Origin: an uncultured Candidatus Saccharibacteria bacterium
GTDB lineage: Bacteria > Patescibacteriota > Saccharimonadia > Saccharimonadales > Saccharimonadaceae
NCBI GenBank assembly: GCA_946415265.1
Contig: CAMKRV010000003.1
Location: 1 to 57,509, forward strand
Direction of reading: 5' to 3'
Length of the DNA stretch: 57,509 nt
Shown: piece after piece, positions 6,534 through 13,582 of the stretch
How the letters are laid out: the number at the start of each line of letters is the position of its first letter
Position numbering within the stretch: position 1 is the stretch's first letter
Notes under the pieces: model-generated
Seen by the model: the letters and a program-made list of their open reading frames with translations, nothing else
What the model was told of the DNA's origin: nothing
Database searches by the model: none
Program-made: the position numbers and the translations under genes

Positions 6534-7568
6534 CTAATACCAGCCGTGCGCATACCAGAAATTAATCGCCTCTTGCCAACCACCATAACGACTCACATAT
6601 CCAGACATCCATCTAATCTGTGTTACTGGATTCGTTTCCCAATCTGCCCCTGCTGCAGCCATTTTGCTACCAGGCAAAGCTTGCGGAATACCATACGCAC
6701 CAGACGGATTCGCCGCATCTACCCTACAACCACTTTCATGATAAATCAGATCTAGTGCTGCAGATAAATCCGCCTCACTTACACCTGCTTGCCGCGCCCA
6801 ACTTGCACAAGTCTCCCACTCTGGCGGAATAGACTTCTTTGCCCCCACCGCCACAATTCTATCCACTGGTGCTTTTATAATCTCCCCAGAAACAAGTTCC
6901 CTAAATACCTCCACATTATCTACATATAATATATTATATGTAACTCTTTTTTGCCCAACTTCACCCAGCTGCCGCACCTCACTCTTGCCCTTTTCCATGC
7001 TAGCATCTTTTTCTTCACGTTCTCCAAAAGGGATCTCTTCATCTATTGTCAACGTCCTGCCACCATTGCGTGTAATCTCATATACACTCGCTACACCTGT
7101 TTCCAAAAAATCTTTATTGGGCACAAAATCTATCTCATCACCGTCATACACCGTAATTCCAGCCTGACCAGCAATCGTTTTAGTATCATAACTCGCCGTC
7201 ATTAGGTATTTAGTAATCTTACCATCCTTTACTATCACTGGCCGCGCCCTATATATATTAATAAAGAAATTATCCGCGTTTATCTCGGTATCTAAGCCAG
7301 GCTCCACTATGTCACCAGTGTTTATTACGATATTTGCCCGCTCTATAGCCTCTTTTACGGTTTTAGCCTCAGTTTTTACCGTCAATTTATTTTCTTCATC
7401 ATAAAAAGTAACGAATTTAGCGCCCTCAGTTATATATGTATTCGTAGATTCGTCACCCTCAGCAGAAGCATTCCTTACCGTCACCCCCGCAACCACTGCA
7501 AAAATAATCACTAAAGAAATAGCTATCACAAAACCAAAAGCTTGCTCGATTTTACGCGAAAGCCTCAT
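6534..7568 (-). CDS. Rpf/YabE-like cell-wall protein: DUF348, G5 and lytic-transglycosylase-like domain
   Basis: 344 residues. One N-terminal membrane helix or uncleaved signal (about 10-30) is followed by a DUF348-type ubiquitin-like region (VTFYDEENKLTVKTEAKTVK), a G5-type region (about 150-230, ending VDRIVAVGAK) and a C-terminal lysozyme-like domain (247-344). The motif YHESGCRVDAANPSGAYGIP contains the likely catalytic Glu278. Domain order matches actinobacterial RpfB and resembles Bacillus YabE apart from the last domain. It probably cleaves peptidoglycan, either the cell's own or that of a host bacterium (inference). The ATG is 6 nt after TGATATAAT (hexamer 7580-7575), so the transcript is leaderless. 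It heads an operon with rsmA. Confidence 0.85.
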   Translation of the reverse strand: MRLSRKIEQAFGFVIAISLVIIFAVVAGVTVRNASAEGDESTNTYITEGAKFVTFYDEENKLTVKTEAKTVKEAIERANIVINTGDIVEPGLDTEINADNFFINIYRARPVIVKDGKITKYLMTASYDTKTIAGQAGITVYDGDEIDFVPNKDFLETGVASVYEITRNGGRTLTIDEEIPFGEREEKDASMEKGKSEVRQLGEVGQKRVTYNILYVDNVEVFRELVSGEIIKAPVDRIVAVGAKKSIPPEWETCASWARQAGVSEADLSAALDLIYHESGCRVDAANPSGAYGIPQALPGSKMAAAGADWETNPVTQIRWMSGYVSRYGGWQEAINFWYAHGWY

Positions 7569-7612
7569 ACCCTAATTATATCACACTTATGCCAAAAAGT
7601 CCACCCCTATTA

Positions 7613-7779
7613 ATAAAAACCTGTGCGAGGGCAGGTTTTTAAACAATTTTCTAGGTGGTGACAAAACATCTATTTTAGCCAAAACAGCTCTACACTCTCC
7701 ACCCTGTTACTAAACATCTCCCAAATATTTAGTTTTACTAGGCTCAGGCCGCTTTCAACGTCGGATTTGGTCCAAACCT
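7613..7779 (-). ncRNA. Candidate small RNA with consensus promoter and terminator
   Basis: On the minus strand TTGACA (7813-7808), a 16-nt spacer and TGC-TAAAAT (hexamer 7791-7786) form one of the best promoters in the window. It predicts a start near 7779. About 165 nt downstream AAAAACCTG-CCCTCGCA-CAGGTTTTT followed by ATTA is an intrinsic terminator (7640-7613). There is no ORF with a plausible start between them. Local inverted repeats are visible, such as GGTGG/CCACC around 7665-7718. Size fits 6S or another housekeeping RNA, but no family was recognised and no SRP or tmRNA motif is present. Confidence 0.55.
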
Positions 7780-7785
7780 GATTTT

Positions 7786-7813
7786 ATTTTAGCATAGGCA
7801 AAATACCTGTCAA
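7786..7813 (-). promoter_or_regulatory. Consensus promoter for the candidate small RNA
   Basis: TTGACA at 7813-7808, 16-nt spacer, extended -10 TGC-TAAAAT at 7794-7786, read on the minus strand. No protein-coding start lies within 150 nt downstream. Confidence 0.6.
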
Positions 7814-7954
7814 CCTTGTTTTTTCAAATTATTTATGGTTTAATTTATTCGCAATTTTAGCTATTTTACAGAGGTAATTTTCAAAAACCGAACACTTTCT
7901 ACTTGACATTTTTAAGTATTATTGCTTAATTCAGGATTATATTTTCCATTTATA

Positions 7955-8086
7955 TAAAGCAAACCCGAGAAATTTTTTCTAAATTTTAGAAAAATCGACG
8001 AGCAAACCCCCATCCGGCGTGAGACAAGCGATTTTTCGTTAAGAAATTTGGAAAAATTATTCCCGGCGTACAGCGTAGGCGCAAAC
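7955..8086 (+). repeat. Structured 132-bp intergenic repeat, copy 1
   Basis: Shares a conserved block with 51016-51147 (AAAGCAAACCCGAGA at the start, CCATCCGGCGTGAGAC in the middle, GCGCAAAC or ACGCAAAC at the end). Internal pairing includes an AT-rich stem (TTTTTTCTAAATTT with AAATTTGGAAAAA) and AAAAATCG with CGATTTTT. It lies between the small-RNA promoter and the promoter of the 8131 gene, so it is not part of that gene's message. The rest of the 7814-7954 spacer shows nothing recognisable. Confidence 0.65.
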
Positions 8087-8130
8087 GGAAATTGCAATCC
8101 TGGATCACATCATTATGCTATACTATACAT

Positions 8131-8745
8131 ATGAACTGGAGGAAATGGTTAGACGAATTTGTCTTAGCTGGCAAAGGTATTCTGCTCGCCACCAAAGAAA
8201 AACGTTTTTGGTATGGTTTTATTCCAGCATTTTTGTTCTTTGGTTTCTTGATGAACCTACTCTCTGGTGGATTCGCCAAATTCGAGCTCATGTCTGCTCT
8301 AGGTTTTCCTGGTAGCCTAAAAATTATCGCTGATTGTTTTATCGCGATTTTTGGCATCAACCAGCCTTTTTTAGATTGGCTACCCATCTTCGCTATTTCT
8401 ATCCTACAAGGCATTTTAATCGGCTTGATCGTTTTACTCTGGAACAAGAAAAAAGAACAAAATTCCGCCAATCTAGAAAAAGCCGGCATTATTACTGGTC
8501 TAATTGCTCTAGGCGCCGGCTGTCCTACTTGCGGCACCACTTTACTTACTCCGCTTATTGGAGCAATCTTCTCCACTGGCGGCCTAGCCATTACTGGCGC
8601 AATTTCCACCATTATCACTTGGCTCGCCATCGTCATCGCCATTTTATCCCTCAAGCGCCTAGGTGAAGAAACCTATGTTACAATAATTAATGAAAAATAT
8701 CTCGCCAAGAAAGCGAAAAAGGAGCAAAGTGAAAAAAGCATTTAG
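8131..8745 (+). CDS. Polytopic membrane protein with CPTC redox motif
   Basis: 204 residues with about five hydrophobic segments. A CPTC motif (131-134, context GAGCPTCGTT) lies at the start of one helix, suggesting a membrane thiol-redox protein in the style of CcdA/DsbD or a VKOR-like quinone-linked oxidase, although the sequence matches neither canonically. The next gene overlaps its 3' end and encodes a DsbA-like thioredoxin-fold protein, so the pair probably forms or re-oxidises disulfides in exported proteins (inference). Start chosen at the ATG 6 nt after TGC-TATACT (hexamer 8119-8124); the more upstream in-frame start would lie before the promoter. The function is not proven. Confidence 0.75.
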   Translation: MNWRKWLDEFVLAGKGILLATKEKRFWYGFIPAFLFFGFLMNLLSGGFAKFELMSALGFPGSLKIIADCFIAIFGINQPFLDWLPIFAISILQGILIGLIVLLWNKKKEQNSANLEKAGIITGLIALGAGCPTCGTTLLTPLIGAIFSTGGLAITGAISTIITWLAIVIAILSLKRLGEETYVTIINEKYLAKKAKKEQSEKSI

Positions 8746-9424
8746 AATATTTGGCATCTTAGCTATTATTGTGGTAATTATTGCCGCAATCGCAGCCAGC
8801 ATGAACACCGCTCCATCCAATGCCGATAGGGTATGGGATGAACAAATGACTATCGGTAATATGGATGCTAAAAACTATTTTATTGTTTATTCTGATTTAG
8901 TTTGCCCATATTGTATCGCCTTTGAAAACGCCATCGTAGAACACGAAGAAGAATTTCAAAAATATCTAGCAGAAAACGATATATTATTTGAAGTTCGGCT
9001 TTCCGATTTTCTTTACGAATACGGTGAATCTAATCCTATTCACTCACGTTATTCTGCTCTTGGCGCTTACTGTGCTAAAAAGGAAAATAAGTTCTGGGAC
9101 TATTATAACTTGGCAGTCTCCAGTATCTGGAACGATTATTTCAAAGTCTCCGGCAAATCTGCTTTTTCTAAATTATCTGGCATCGGCAAAGAATATTGGA
9201 TTGATATCGGCAAACAAGTTGGCCTCGGCGAAGATTTCGAAAATTGCGTCAAAAACGAAGACACTCTAGACGAAATCAAAACCAATGCCGCCAAAACTTC
9301 CAAACTTGCTCGAGGTATGCCATATTTTAAGTTTAACGATTACACCAGCTCCGGCTTCGATCTCTCTTGGGATTATCAATATGTACTAATGTATTTCCAA
9401 GCCGGATTAGAGAGTAAAAAATAA
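8729..9424 (+). CDS. Membrane-anchored DsbA-like thiol oxidoreductase
   Basis: 231 residues from the GTG at 8729. An N-terminal membrane anchor (about 8-30) is followed by a thioredoxin-fold domain with CPYC (context DLVCPYCIAF) and a helical insertion, then a second conserved patch LARGMPYFKFN providing the cis-Pro loop. This is the DsbA/DSBA-like family, which oxidises cysteines of secreted proteins. The GTG is preceded by AAGGAG at 6-nt spacing, so it is preferred over an ATG 39 bp upstream. It overlaps the end of the CPTC membrane protein gene. Many exported proteins in this window (the Fib_succ_major paralogs and the 985-residue protein) contain conserved cysteines and are likely clients. 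Confidence 0.85.
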   Translation: MKKAFRIFGILAIIVVIIAAIAASMNTAPSNADRVWDEQMTIGNMDAKNYFIVYSDLVCPYCIAFENAIVEHEEEFQKYLAENDILFEVRLSDFLYEYGESNPIHSRYSALGAYCAKKENKFWDYYNLAVSSIWNDYFKVSGKSAFSKLSGIGKEYWIDIGKQVGLGEDFENCVKNEDTLDEIKTNAAKTSKLARGMPYFKFNDYTSSGFDLSWDYQYVLMYFQAGLESKK

Positions 9425-9479
9425 AAATCTAACACATCATTCGTCATCATCTAAAAAACATAATTTTGCAAGTTCTTAA

Positions 9480-9614
9480 ATGAGTGACACCAATACCCCA
9501 ACGCAGCGGCATTCCGGAGCGCGGCAGCGCGAGGGTTAGTGCTGTCCGCCCGTGGCGACGGGCCGGACAGACACGGCCGCAAGTGGGGCATGGCGGCACA
9601 ACCCATTTACTCAC
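9480..9614. other. GC-rich, highly structured convergent intergenic element
   Basis: The segment is clearly richer in G+C than its surroundings. It contains a strong hairpin CTGTCCG-CCCGT-GGCG-ACGGGCCGGACAG and a second GCGC-GGCA-GCGC. The ends TGAGT (9480) and ACTCA can pair, as can CCCCAACGC with GCAAGTGGGG. It lies between two convergent genes and has no T-tract, so it is not a standard intrinsic terminator. No SRP, tmRNA or RNase P signature was found. The preceding 50 bp (9425-9479) holds nothing recognisable. Confidence 0.45.
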
Positions 9615-10785
9615 CAAATATTTTTTCGTTTTTAATACTCTCCGGCAGATAGTTCTTATCCAAATGAAATCCAGCCTCCCATTTTTGCCCTTTCCCGTAT
9701 CCCAAATCTTTCATCAGCTTGGTCGGCGCATTTCTTAACCAAATCGGTACTGGCTCATTAGGCGATTTACGCGCTAAATCTAGGGCTTTATACCACGCAT
9801 CCGTCGTAGCTCGTGATTTCTTAGACTTCGCTAACGCCACTGCCGTATGCGCCAACATTAGCCCAGATTCCGGCATCCCCACCCTTTCCACAGCCTGAAA
9901 ACAGGCCGTAGCTAGACTCAATGCCCCATTCCCCGCCAATCCTATATCTTCTGAAGCAAATATCACCATTCGCCGTGCAATAAATTTCGGATCTTCCCCC
10001 GCCTGCACCATCCGCGCCAAATAATACAATGTTGCGTCCACATCACTACCCCGCATCGACTTAATAAACGCCGAAATTGTATCATAATGTTTGTCACCTT
10101 TTTTATCATACCCCGGCATCTTGCGCCCAGCCGCTTCTAGCACTATCTTATCATCCACTTTCTCCGCTAAAGACAGCGCCAATTCCAAATCCCCTAGCGC
10201 CGACCTAGCATCACCACCAGACAATTCTGCCAACAAATCTATTGCTTTTTTCGTCACCCGTTTTGTAGCTTTTTCTGCCTTTATCGCTCGTTTCAGTACT
10301 TCCAAAATTGCTTCTTTACTTAGCGGTGCCACTACCACCACGCGCGATCTACTAAGTAGCGGCGATATCACTTCAAAAGATGGGTTCTCTGTAGTGGCCC
10401 CAATCAACGTAATTAGCCCAGATTCCACATGTGGCAAAAACGCATCTTGTTGCGCCTTATTGAACCTATGAATTTCATCTACGAACAAAATCGTTCGTGT
10501 ACCCAAGTTCCAATTCACCCTCGCGCGTGCCACCACTTCTTCCACGTCTTTTTTACCAGCCGTCACCGCCGAGATCTCCACAAAATCCGCCTTAAATTCG
10601 CTAGCGAGTATTCGTGCCAAAGTAGTTTTTCCCGTACCTGGTGGCCCCCAAAAAATCAGATTCACCGGCTCACCCTTTTTCACAATTTCCGTCAAAATTT
10701 TACCATCGCCCACAATCTCTTCTTGCCCCAACACATCAGATAGTTTCTTGGGGCGCATCCGCTCCGCTAATGGTACTCTATTCAT
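9607..10785 (-). CDS. rarA: Replication-associated recombination protein A (AAA+ ATPase)
   Basis: 392 residues. Acts at stalled or collapsed replication forks. It is a clamp-loader-like AAA+ protein: Walker A GPPGTGKT (about 47-54), Walker B ILFVDEIH (about 99-106), sensor GATTENPSF, then the MgsA C-terminal tetramerisation part (GYDKKGDKHYDTISAF and RMVIFASEDIGLA). The ORF extends upstream to 10812, but the ATG at 10785 lies 7 nt after a TATAAT (10798-10793), matching the leaderless pattern and the usual RarA start (PLAERMRPKKLSDVLGQ). Single-gene unit, convergent with the DsbA-like gene. Confidence 0.95.
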   Translation of the reverse strand: MNRVPLAERMRPKKLSDVLGQEEIVGDGKILTEIVKKGEPVNLIFWGPPGTGKTTLARILASEFKADFVEISAVTAGKKDVEEVVARARVNWNLGTRTILFVDEIHRFNKAQQDAFLPHVESGLITLIGATTENPSFEVISPLLSRSRVVVVAPLSKEAILEVLKRAIKAEKATKRVTKKAIDLLAELSGGDARSALGDLELALSLAEKVDDKIVLEAAGRKMPGYDKKGDKHYDTISAFIKSMRGSDVDATLYYLARMVQAGEDPKFIARRMVIFASEDIGLAGNGALSLATACFQAVERVGMPESGLMLAHTAVALAKSKKSRATTDAWYKALDLARKSPNEPVPIWLRNAPTKLMKDLGYGKGQKWEAGFHLDKNYLPESIKNEKIFGE

Positions 10786-10869
10786 ATCTAATATTATATA
10801 ATATTTTCGCAATTTTTGAATTTTTATGGTAAAATTAAGCTAACATTAACACTAAAGGAGTTATAAAAA

Positions 10870-11307
10870 ATGTCCGATTACGAGGCATATCAACTATTCA
10901 ATAGCGTAAGCAATAACAGCTCTTACACTTCAGCCGCAACAGGCGCCAGCATCTGGGGTATCATCGCCTTAGTACTCGCCATTGTCGGCGGTATCTTGGT
11001 TTATTTCCTCTTCGTCAAAGCAAAAACAGAACCAAAAGGCAAATTTGCTAAATGGCTCAAAGATTTTCTATCTTTCAAAATTATGTGGATTGAACCAATC
11101 CTCAAAGTTGTTTACTATGTTGCAACCATCTTCACGGTGCTTTATTCCTTCACTTTCCTAGCGCTCGGTGGCTATGGCTTCTTAATGTTCTTAATGTGCC
11201 TAGTACTTGGTCCAATCATCATCCGCATCTTTTATGAGGCAACCATGATGTTCATCATGATTTGGCGAAACACCAGAGACATTGCCGAGAATACCAAAAA
11301 GAAATAA
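10870..11307 (+). CDS. Small membrane protein, DUF4282-like
   Basis: 145 residues with one N-terminal membrane helix (about 28-48), a basic loop, then two further helices (about 78-100 and 102-122) and a charged C-terminus. The part SFKIMWIEPILKVVYYVATI followed by a loop and a second helix resembles DUF4282, a family of small bacterial membrane proteins of unknown role. AAAGGAG precedes the ATG at 10-nt spacing, and TGG-TAAAAT (about 10827-10835) is a likely -10, so unlike many neighbours it has a short leader. An intrinsic terminator follows. No function is proposed. Confidence 0.75.
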   Translation: MSDYEAYQLFNSVSNNSSYTSAATGASIWGIIALVLAIVGGILVYFLFVKAKTEPKGKFAKWLKDFLSFKIMWIEPILKVVYYVATIFTVLYSFTFLALGGYGFLMFLMCLVLGPIIIRIFYEATMMFIMIWRNTRDIAENTKKK

Positions 11308-11323
11308 ACCATACCAACATCAC

Positions 11324-11353
11324 AAAATCTCCCCAACAGGGGAGATTTTTCTT
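11324..11353 (+). terminator. Intrinsic terminator of the DUF4282-like gene
   Basis: AAAATCTCCCC-AACA-GGGGAGATTTTT followed by CTT: an 11-bp stem with a U-tract, 16 bp after the stop codon. Confidence 0.9.
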
Positions 11354-11389
11354 TACCAAAAACTCAAATATGTGATATAATATACATAC

Positions 11390-11465
11390 GGTTCTGTAGC
11401 TCAGTTGGTAGAGCAGAGGCCTGAAGAGCCTTGTGTCACTGGTTCAAGTCCAGTCGGAACCACCA
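11390..11465 (+). tRNA. tRNA-Phe (GAA)
   Basis: Acceptor GGTTCTG pairs with CGGAACC. The anticodon loop CTGAAGA gives GAA. T-arm CTGG-TTCAAGT-CCAG; CCA is encoded. First of three tandem tRNAs; TGATATAAT (hexamer 11376-11381) is the promoter. Confidence 0.97.
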
Positions 11466-11476
11466 CTTTAAAAAGT

Positions 11477-11553
11477 GGGTCGGTAGCTCAGCTGGTTAGA
11501 GCACGGGCCTTTTAAGCCCGGTGTCGAGGGTTCGAGCCCCTCCCGACTCACCA
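11477..11553 (+). tRNA. tRNA-Lys (TTT)
   Basis: Acceptor GGGTCGG pairs with CCGACTC (one G-U). The anticodon stem CGGGC/GCCCG encloses CTTTTAA, anticodon TTT. CCA is encoded. Confidence 0.97.
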
Positions 11554-11561
11554 ATTTTTAT

Positions 11562-11638
11562 GGGCGGTTAGCTCAGTTGGCTAGAGCGCGTCTTTGACGT
11601 AGACGAGGTCACAGGTTCGACTCCTGTATCGCCCACCA
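11562..11638 (+). tRNA. tRNA-Val (GAC)
   Basis: Acceptor GGGCGGT with its 3' partner, anticodon stem CGTCT/AGACG enclosing TTGACGT, anticodon GAC. CCA is encoded. Confidence 0.97.
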
Positions 11639-11700
11639 TTGACAAAATATATAAAGTATGATATAATGAAAATATAAGGCTCTACAGCCTATTTTTTATT
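11639..11700 (+). promoter_or_regulatory. Perfect promoter followed directly by a terminator-like hairpin
   Basis: TTGACA (11639-11644), 17-nt spacer, TGA-TATAAT (hexamer 11662-11667). The predicted start is about 11674. AGGCT-CTAC-AGCCT then ATTTTTTATT (11677-11700) follows at once, so the product would be only about 25 nt. The hisS gene has its own -10 after it. A similar arrangement follows tRNA-Leu at 48980-49060. Confidence 0.6.
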
Positions 11701-11724
11701 CCTATATGATATAATTAAAGTACT

Positions 11725-13029
11725 ATGAAAAAATTAAATACTTCCCCAATTTCTGGCATGCAAGAGCTTTTGCCCGAAAAGCAGGCCATTTTTAACAACC
11801 TTAAAAATAAAATTGCCGAAGTATATCATAATCATGGCTATCTAGATATCGAAACTCCATCCATTGAACGTACCGAAATACTCCTCGCCAAAGCCGGCGG
11901 CGACACCGAAAAACAAATTTACAAAGTCATCAAAACCACTGAAGCCGCCGAAGATTCCGATCAAGCTCTTCGTTTCGATCACACCGTACCACTCGCTCGC
12001 TATGTCGTAGAACATGAGAATAATCTAGCTTTCCCTTTCAAAGTTTCACAAATCGGCCCTAATTTTCGCGGCGAACGTGCCCAAAAAGGCCGCTTCCGCG
12101 AGTTTTATCAATGCGACATAGATGTTATTGGTCGCGGCAATATCTCCATTTCCTACGATGCCGATGTTATCTCTACTTTACTCCAAACTTTCAAAAGTTT
12201 TGGCCTCAAAACTCCAGTTCTTGCTCGCATCAATAACCGCAAAATTCTCACCGGCCTGCTAGAAGCCCTAGATCTCACCACATATTCTACCGATATTTAC
12301 AGCATCATCGATCACTCCGAAAAGGTTCCGGTCGAAAAAACTACCGAAAATCTCGCCGAAATTGGTCTTTCCGAGGAAGACATCAAAAAAATTCTCGCTT
12401 TCATCAATCTCCACGGCGAACGTTCTTTCGTTGTCAAAAATCTTGGCAATCTCGGTATTGATAATTCTACCTTTACCGAAGGCGTCTCCGAATTAGACCA
12501 AGTCCTCTATCTTTTAGAAACTATGGGGCTCAAAGATCAAATCATTGCCGATATGAAAATCGTCCGTGGGTTAGATTACTACACTGGCACCGTTTTCGAA
12601 TTCATCTTGCCAGAACACAAATCCATTGGCTCCGTCTGTGGTGGTGGCCGTTACGAAAACCTCACTGGCTATTTCACCGACCAAAAATTCCCCGGCGTCG
12701 GCGGTTCCATCGGACTTACTCGCTTATTCTATGTCCTAAACGAAGAGCAGCTCCTACCAGAACAGTCCACTAATCCTATAGATTATGCCATCATCCCCAT
12801 TTCAGAAAACGAATTAGATTTTTCTTTCCAAATAGCCAACAAACTTCGTGGTAGAGGTAGTTCCGTCACTGTAGTCCTTACCGATAAAAAGCTCGGCGAT
12901 AAACTCACCTATGCCGCCAAGCTTGCCAAAAACGGCATAGTTATTGGCGAATCCGAAACATCTTCAAATCAGCTCCAAGTCAAAGATTTCACCACCGGCG
13001 AGACTACCGATCTCAATTTAGATGCGTAA
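11725..13029 (+). CDS. hisS: Histidyl-tRNA synthetase
   Basis: 434 residues, normal HisRS length. Class II catalytic core: motif 1 region TPSIERTEILLAKAGGDTE, motif 2 FRGERAQKGRFREFYQCDID, the His-specific VRGLDYYTGTVFEF and GGGRYENLTG, motif 3 GVGGSIGLTRL, followed by the anticodon-binding domain. The ATG lies 9 nt after TGA-TATAAT (hexamer 11710-11715), so the message is nearly leaderless. The Erm-like methyltransferase gene overlaps its last 8 bp. Confidence 0.97.
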   Translation: MKKLNTSPISGMQELLPEKQAIFNNLKNKIAEVYHNHGYLDIETPSIERTEILLAKAGGDTEKQIYKVIKTTEAAEDSDQALRFDHTVPLARYVVEHENNLAFPFKVSQIGPNFRGERAQKGRFREFYQCDIDVIGRGNISISYDADVISTLLQTFKSFGLKTPVLARINNRKILTGLLEALDLTTYSTDIYSIIDHSEKVPVEKTTENLAEIGLSEEDIKKILAFINLHGERSFVVKNLGNLGIDNSTFTEGVSELDQVLYLLETMGLKDQIIADMKIVRGLDYYTGTVFEFILPEHKSIGSVCGGGRYENLTGYFTDQKFPGVGGSIGLTRLFYVLNEEQLLPEQSTNPIDYAIIPISENELDFSFQIANKLRGRGSSVTVVLTDKKLGDKLTYAAKLAKNGIVIGESETSSNQLQVKDFTTGETTDLNLDA

Positions 13030-13582
13030 TCATTTACTTTCTCAACATTTTCTCAAATCTCCCCGTCTAGCGTTAATTTTAATCGGCCACTCCAATCTTA
13101 AAAAACGCGACACCGTAATAGAAATCGGCGCTGGCTCCGGTGTTATCACTAGCGCCCTTGCCCACCGCGTACATCATGTTATCGCCATCGAGCCAGATCA
13201 TACCACCGCCGAAAAACTTCGTGCCAATCTCAAAAAGCGCGGCATAGAAAATGTCGAAATCATAGAACAAGATTTTCTAGACTATACCTTGCCTACTAGC
13301 GCTTACAAAGTTTTCAGCAATCCCCCTTTCCACCTTAGCTCCAAAATCATCCACAAACTAATCGAAACAAACAATCCGCCAGAATCATTTTATCTCATAC
13401 TTCAAAAACAATTTGCCTTAAAACTCTTAAACACCGACCGTCACTACACTTCCCAGCTTGGCTTGCAGCTCATCCAAAATTACCAAACCAAAATCCGTTT
13501 GCCATTAAAACCTACCGATTTCACTCCACCGCCAGCCGTACCTACTGTATTTTTTGAAGCCAAAAGAATCAAGCAAGATTAA
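13022..13582 (+). CDS. Short Erm/KsgA-family rRNA adenine N6-methyltransferase
   Basis: 186 residues. N-terminus LLSQHFLKSPRLA and SAM motif EIGAGSGVIT (34-43) follow the Erm/KsgA family. The catalytic motif is NPPF (100-103), as in Erm-type and other N6-adenine methyltransferases, where RsmA has NIPY. The small C-terminal domain of Erm is almost absent: the protein ends soon after the TPPPAVPTVFF strand, and typical Erm proteins have about 60-80 more residues. Likely substrate is an adenine in 23S rRNA (Erm-like) but this is inference. Starts inside the hisS 3' end, so probably coupled to it, and is convergent with the ABC exporter with overlapping stop codons. Confidence 0.8.
   Translation: MRNHLLSQHFLKSPRLALILIGHSNLKKRDTVIEIGAGSGVITSALAHRVHHVIAIEPDHTTAEKLRANLKKRGIENVEIIEQDFLDYTLPTSAYKVFSNPPFHLSSKIIHKLIETNNPPESFYLILQKQFALKLLNTDRHYTSQLGLQLIQNYQTKIRLPLKPTDFTPPPAVPTVFFEAKRIKQD

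Noticed and set aside
7613-7779. 6S RNA assignment for the orphan small RNA
   Set aside because: Length fits, but I could not draw the long closed rod with a central open bubble, so only 'candidate small RNA' is claimed.
9480-9614. SRP (4.5S) RNA or tmRNA in the GC-rich island
   Set aside because: The SRP domain IV core (GGAAG...AGCAG bulges) and any tmRNA tag frame with tRNA-like ends are absent on both strands.
9484-9738. ORF of 84 codons (Arg/Pro-rich) across the GC-rich island
   Set aside because: It runs antisense into rarA, lacks a ribosome site, and its composition follows the folded GC-rich DNA.
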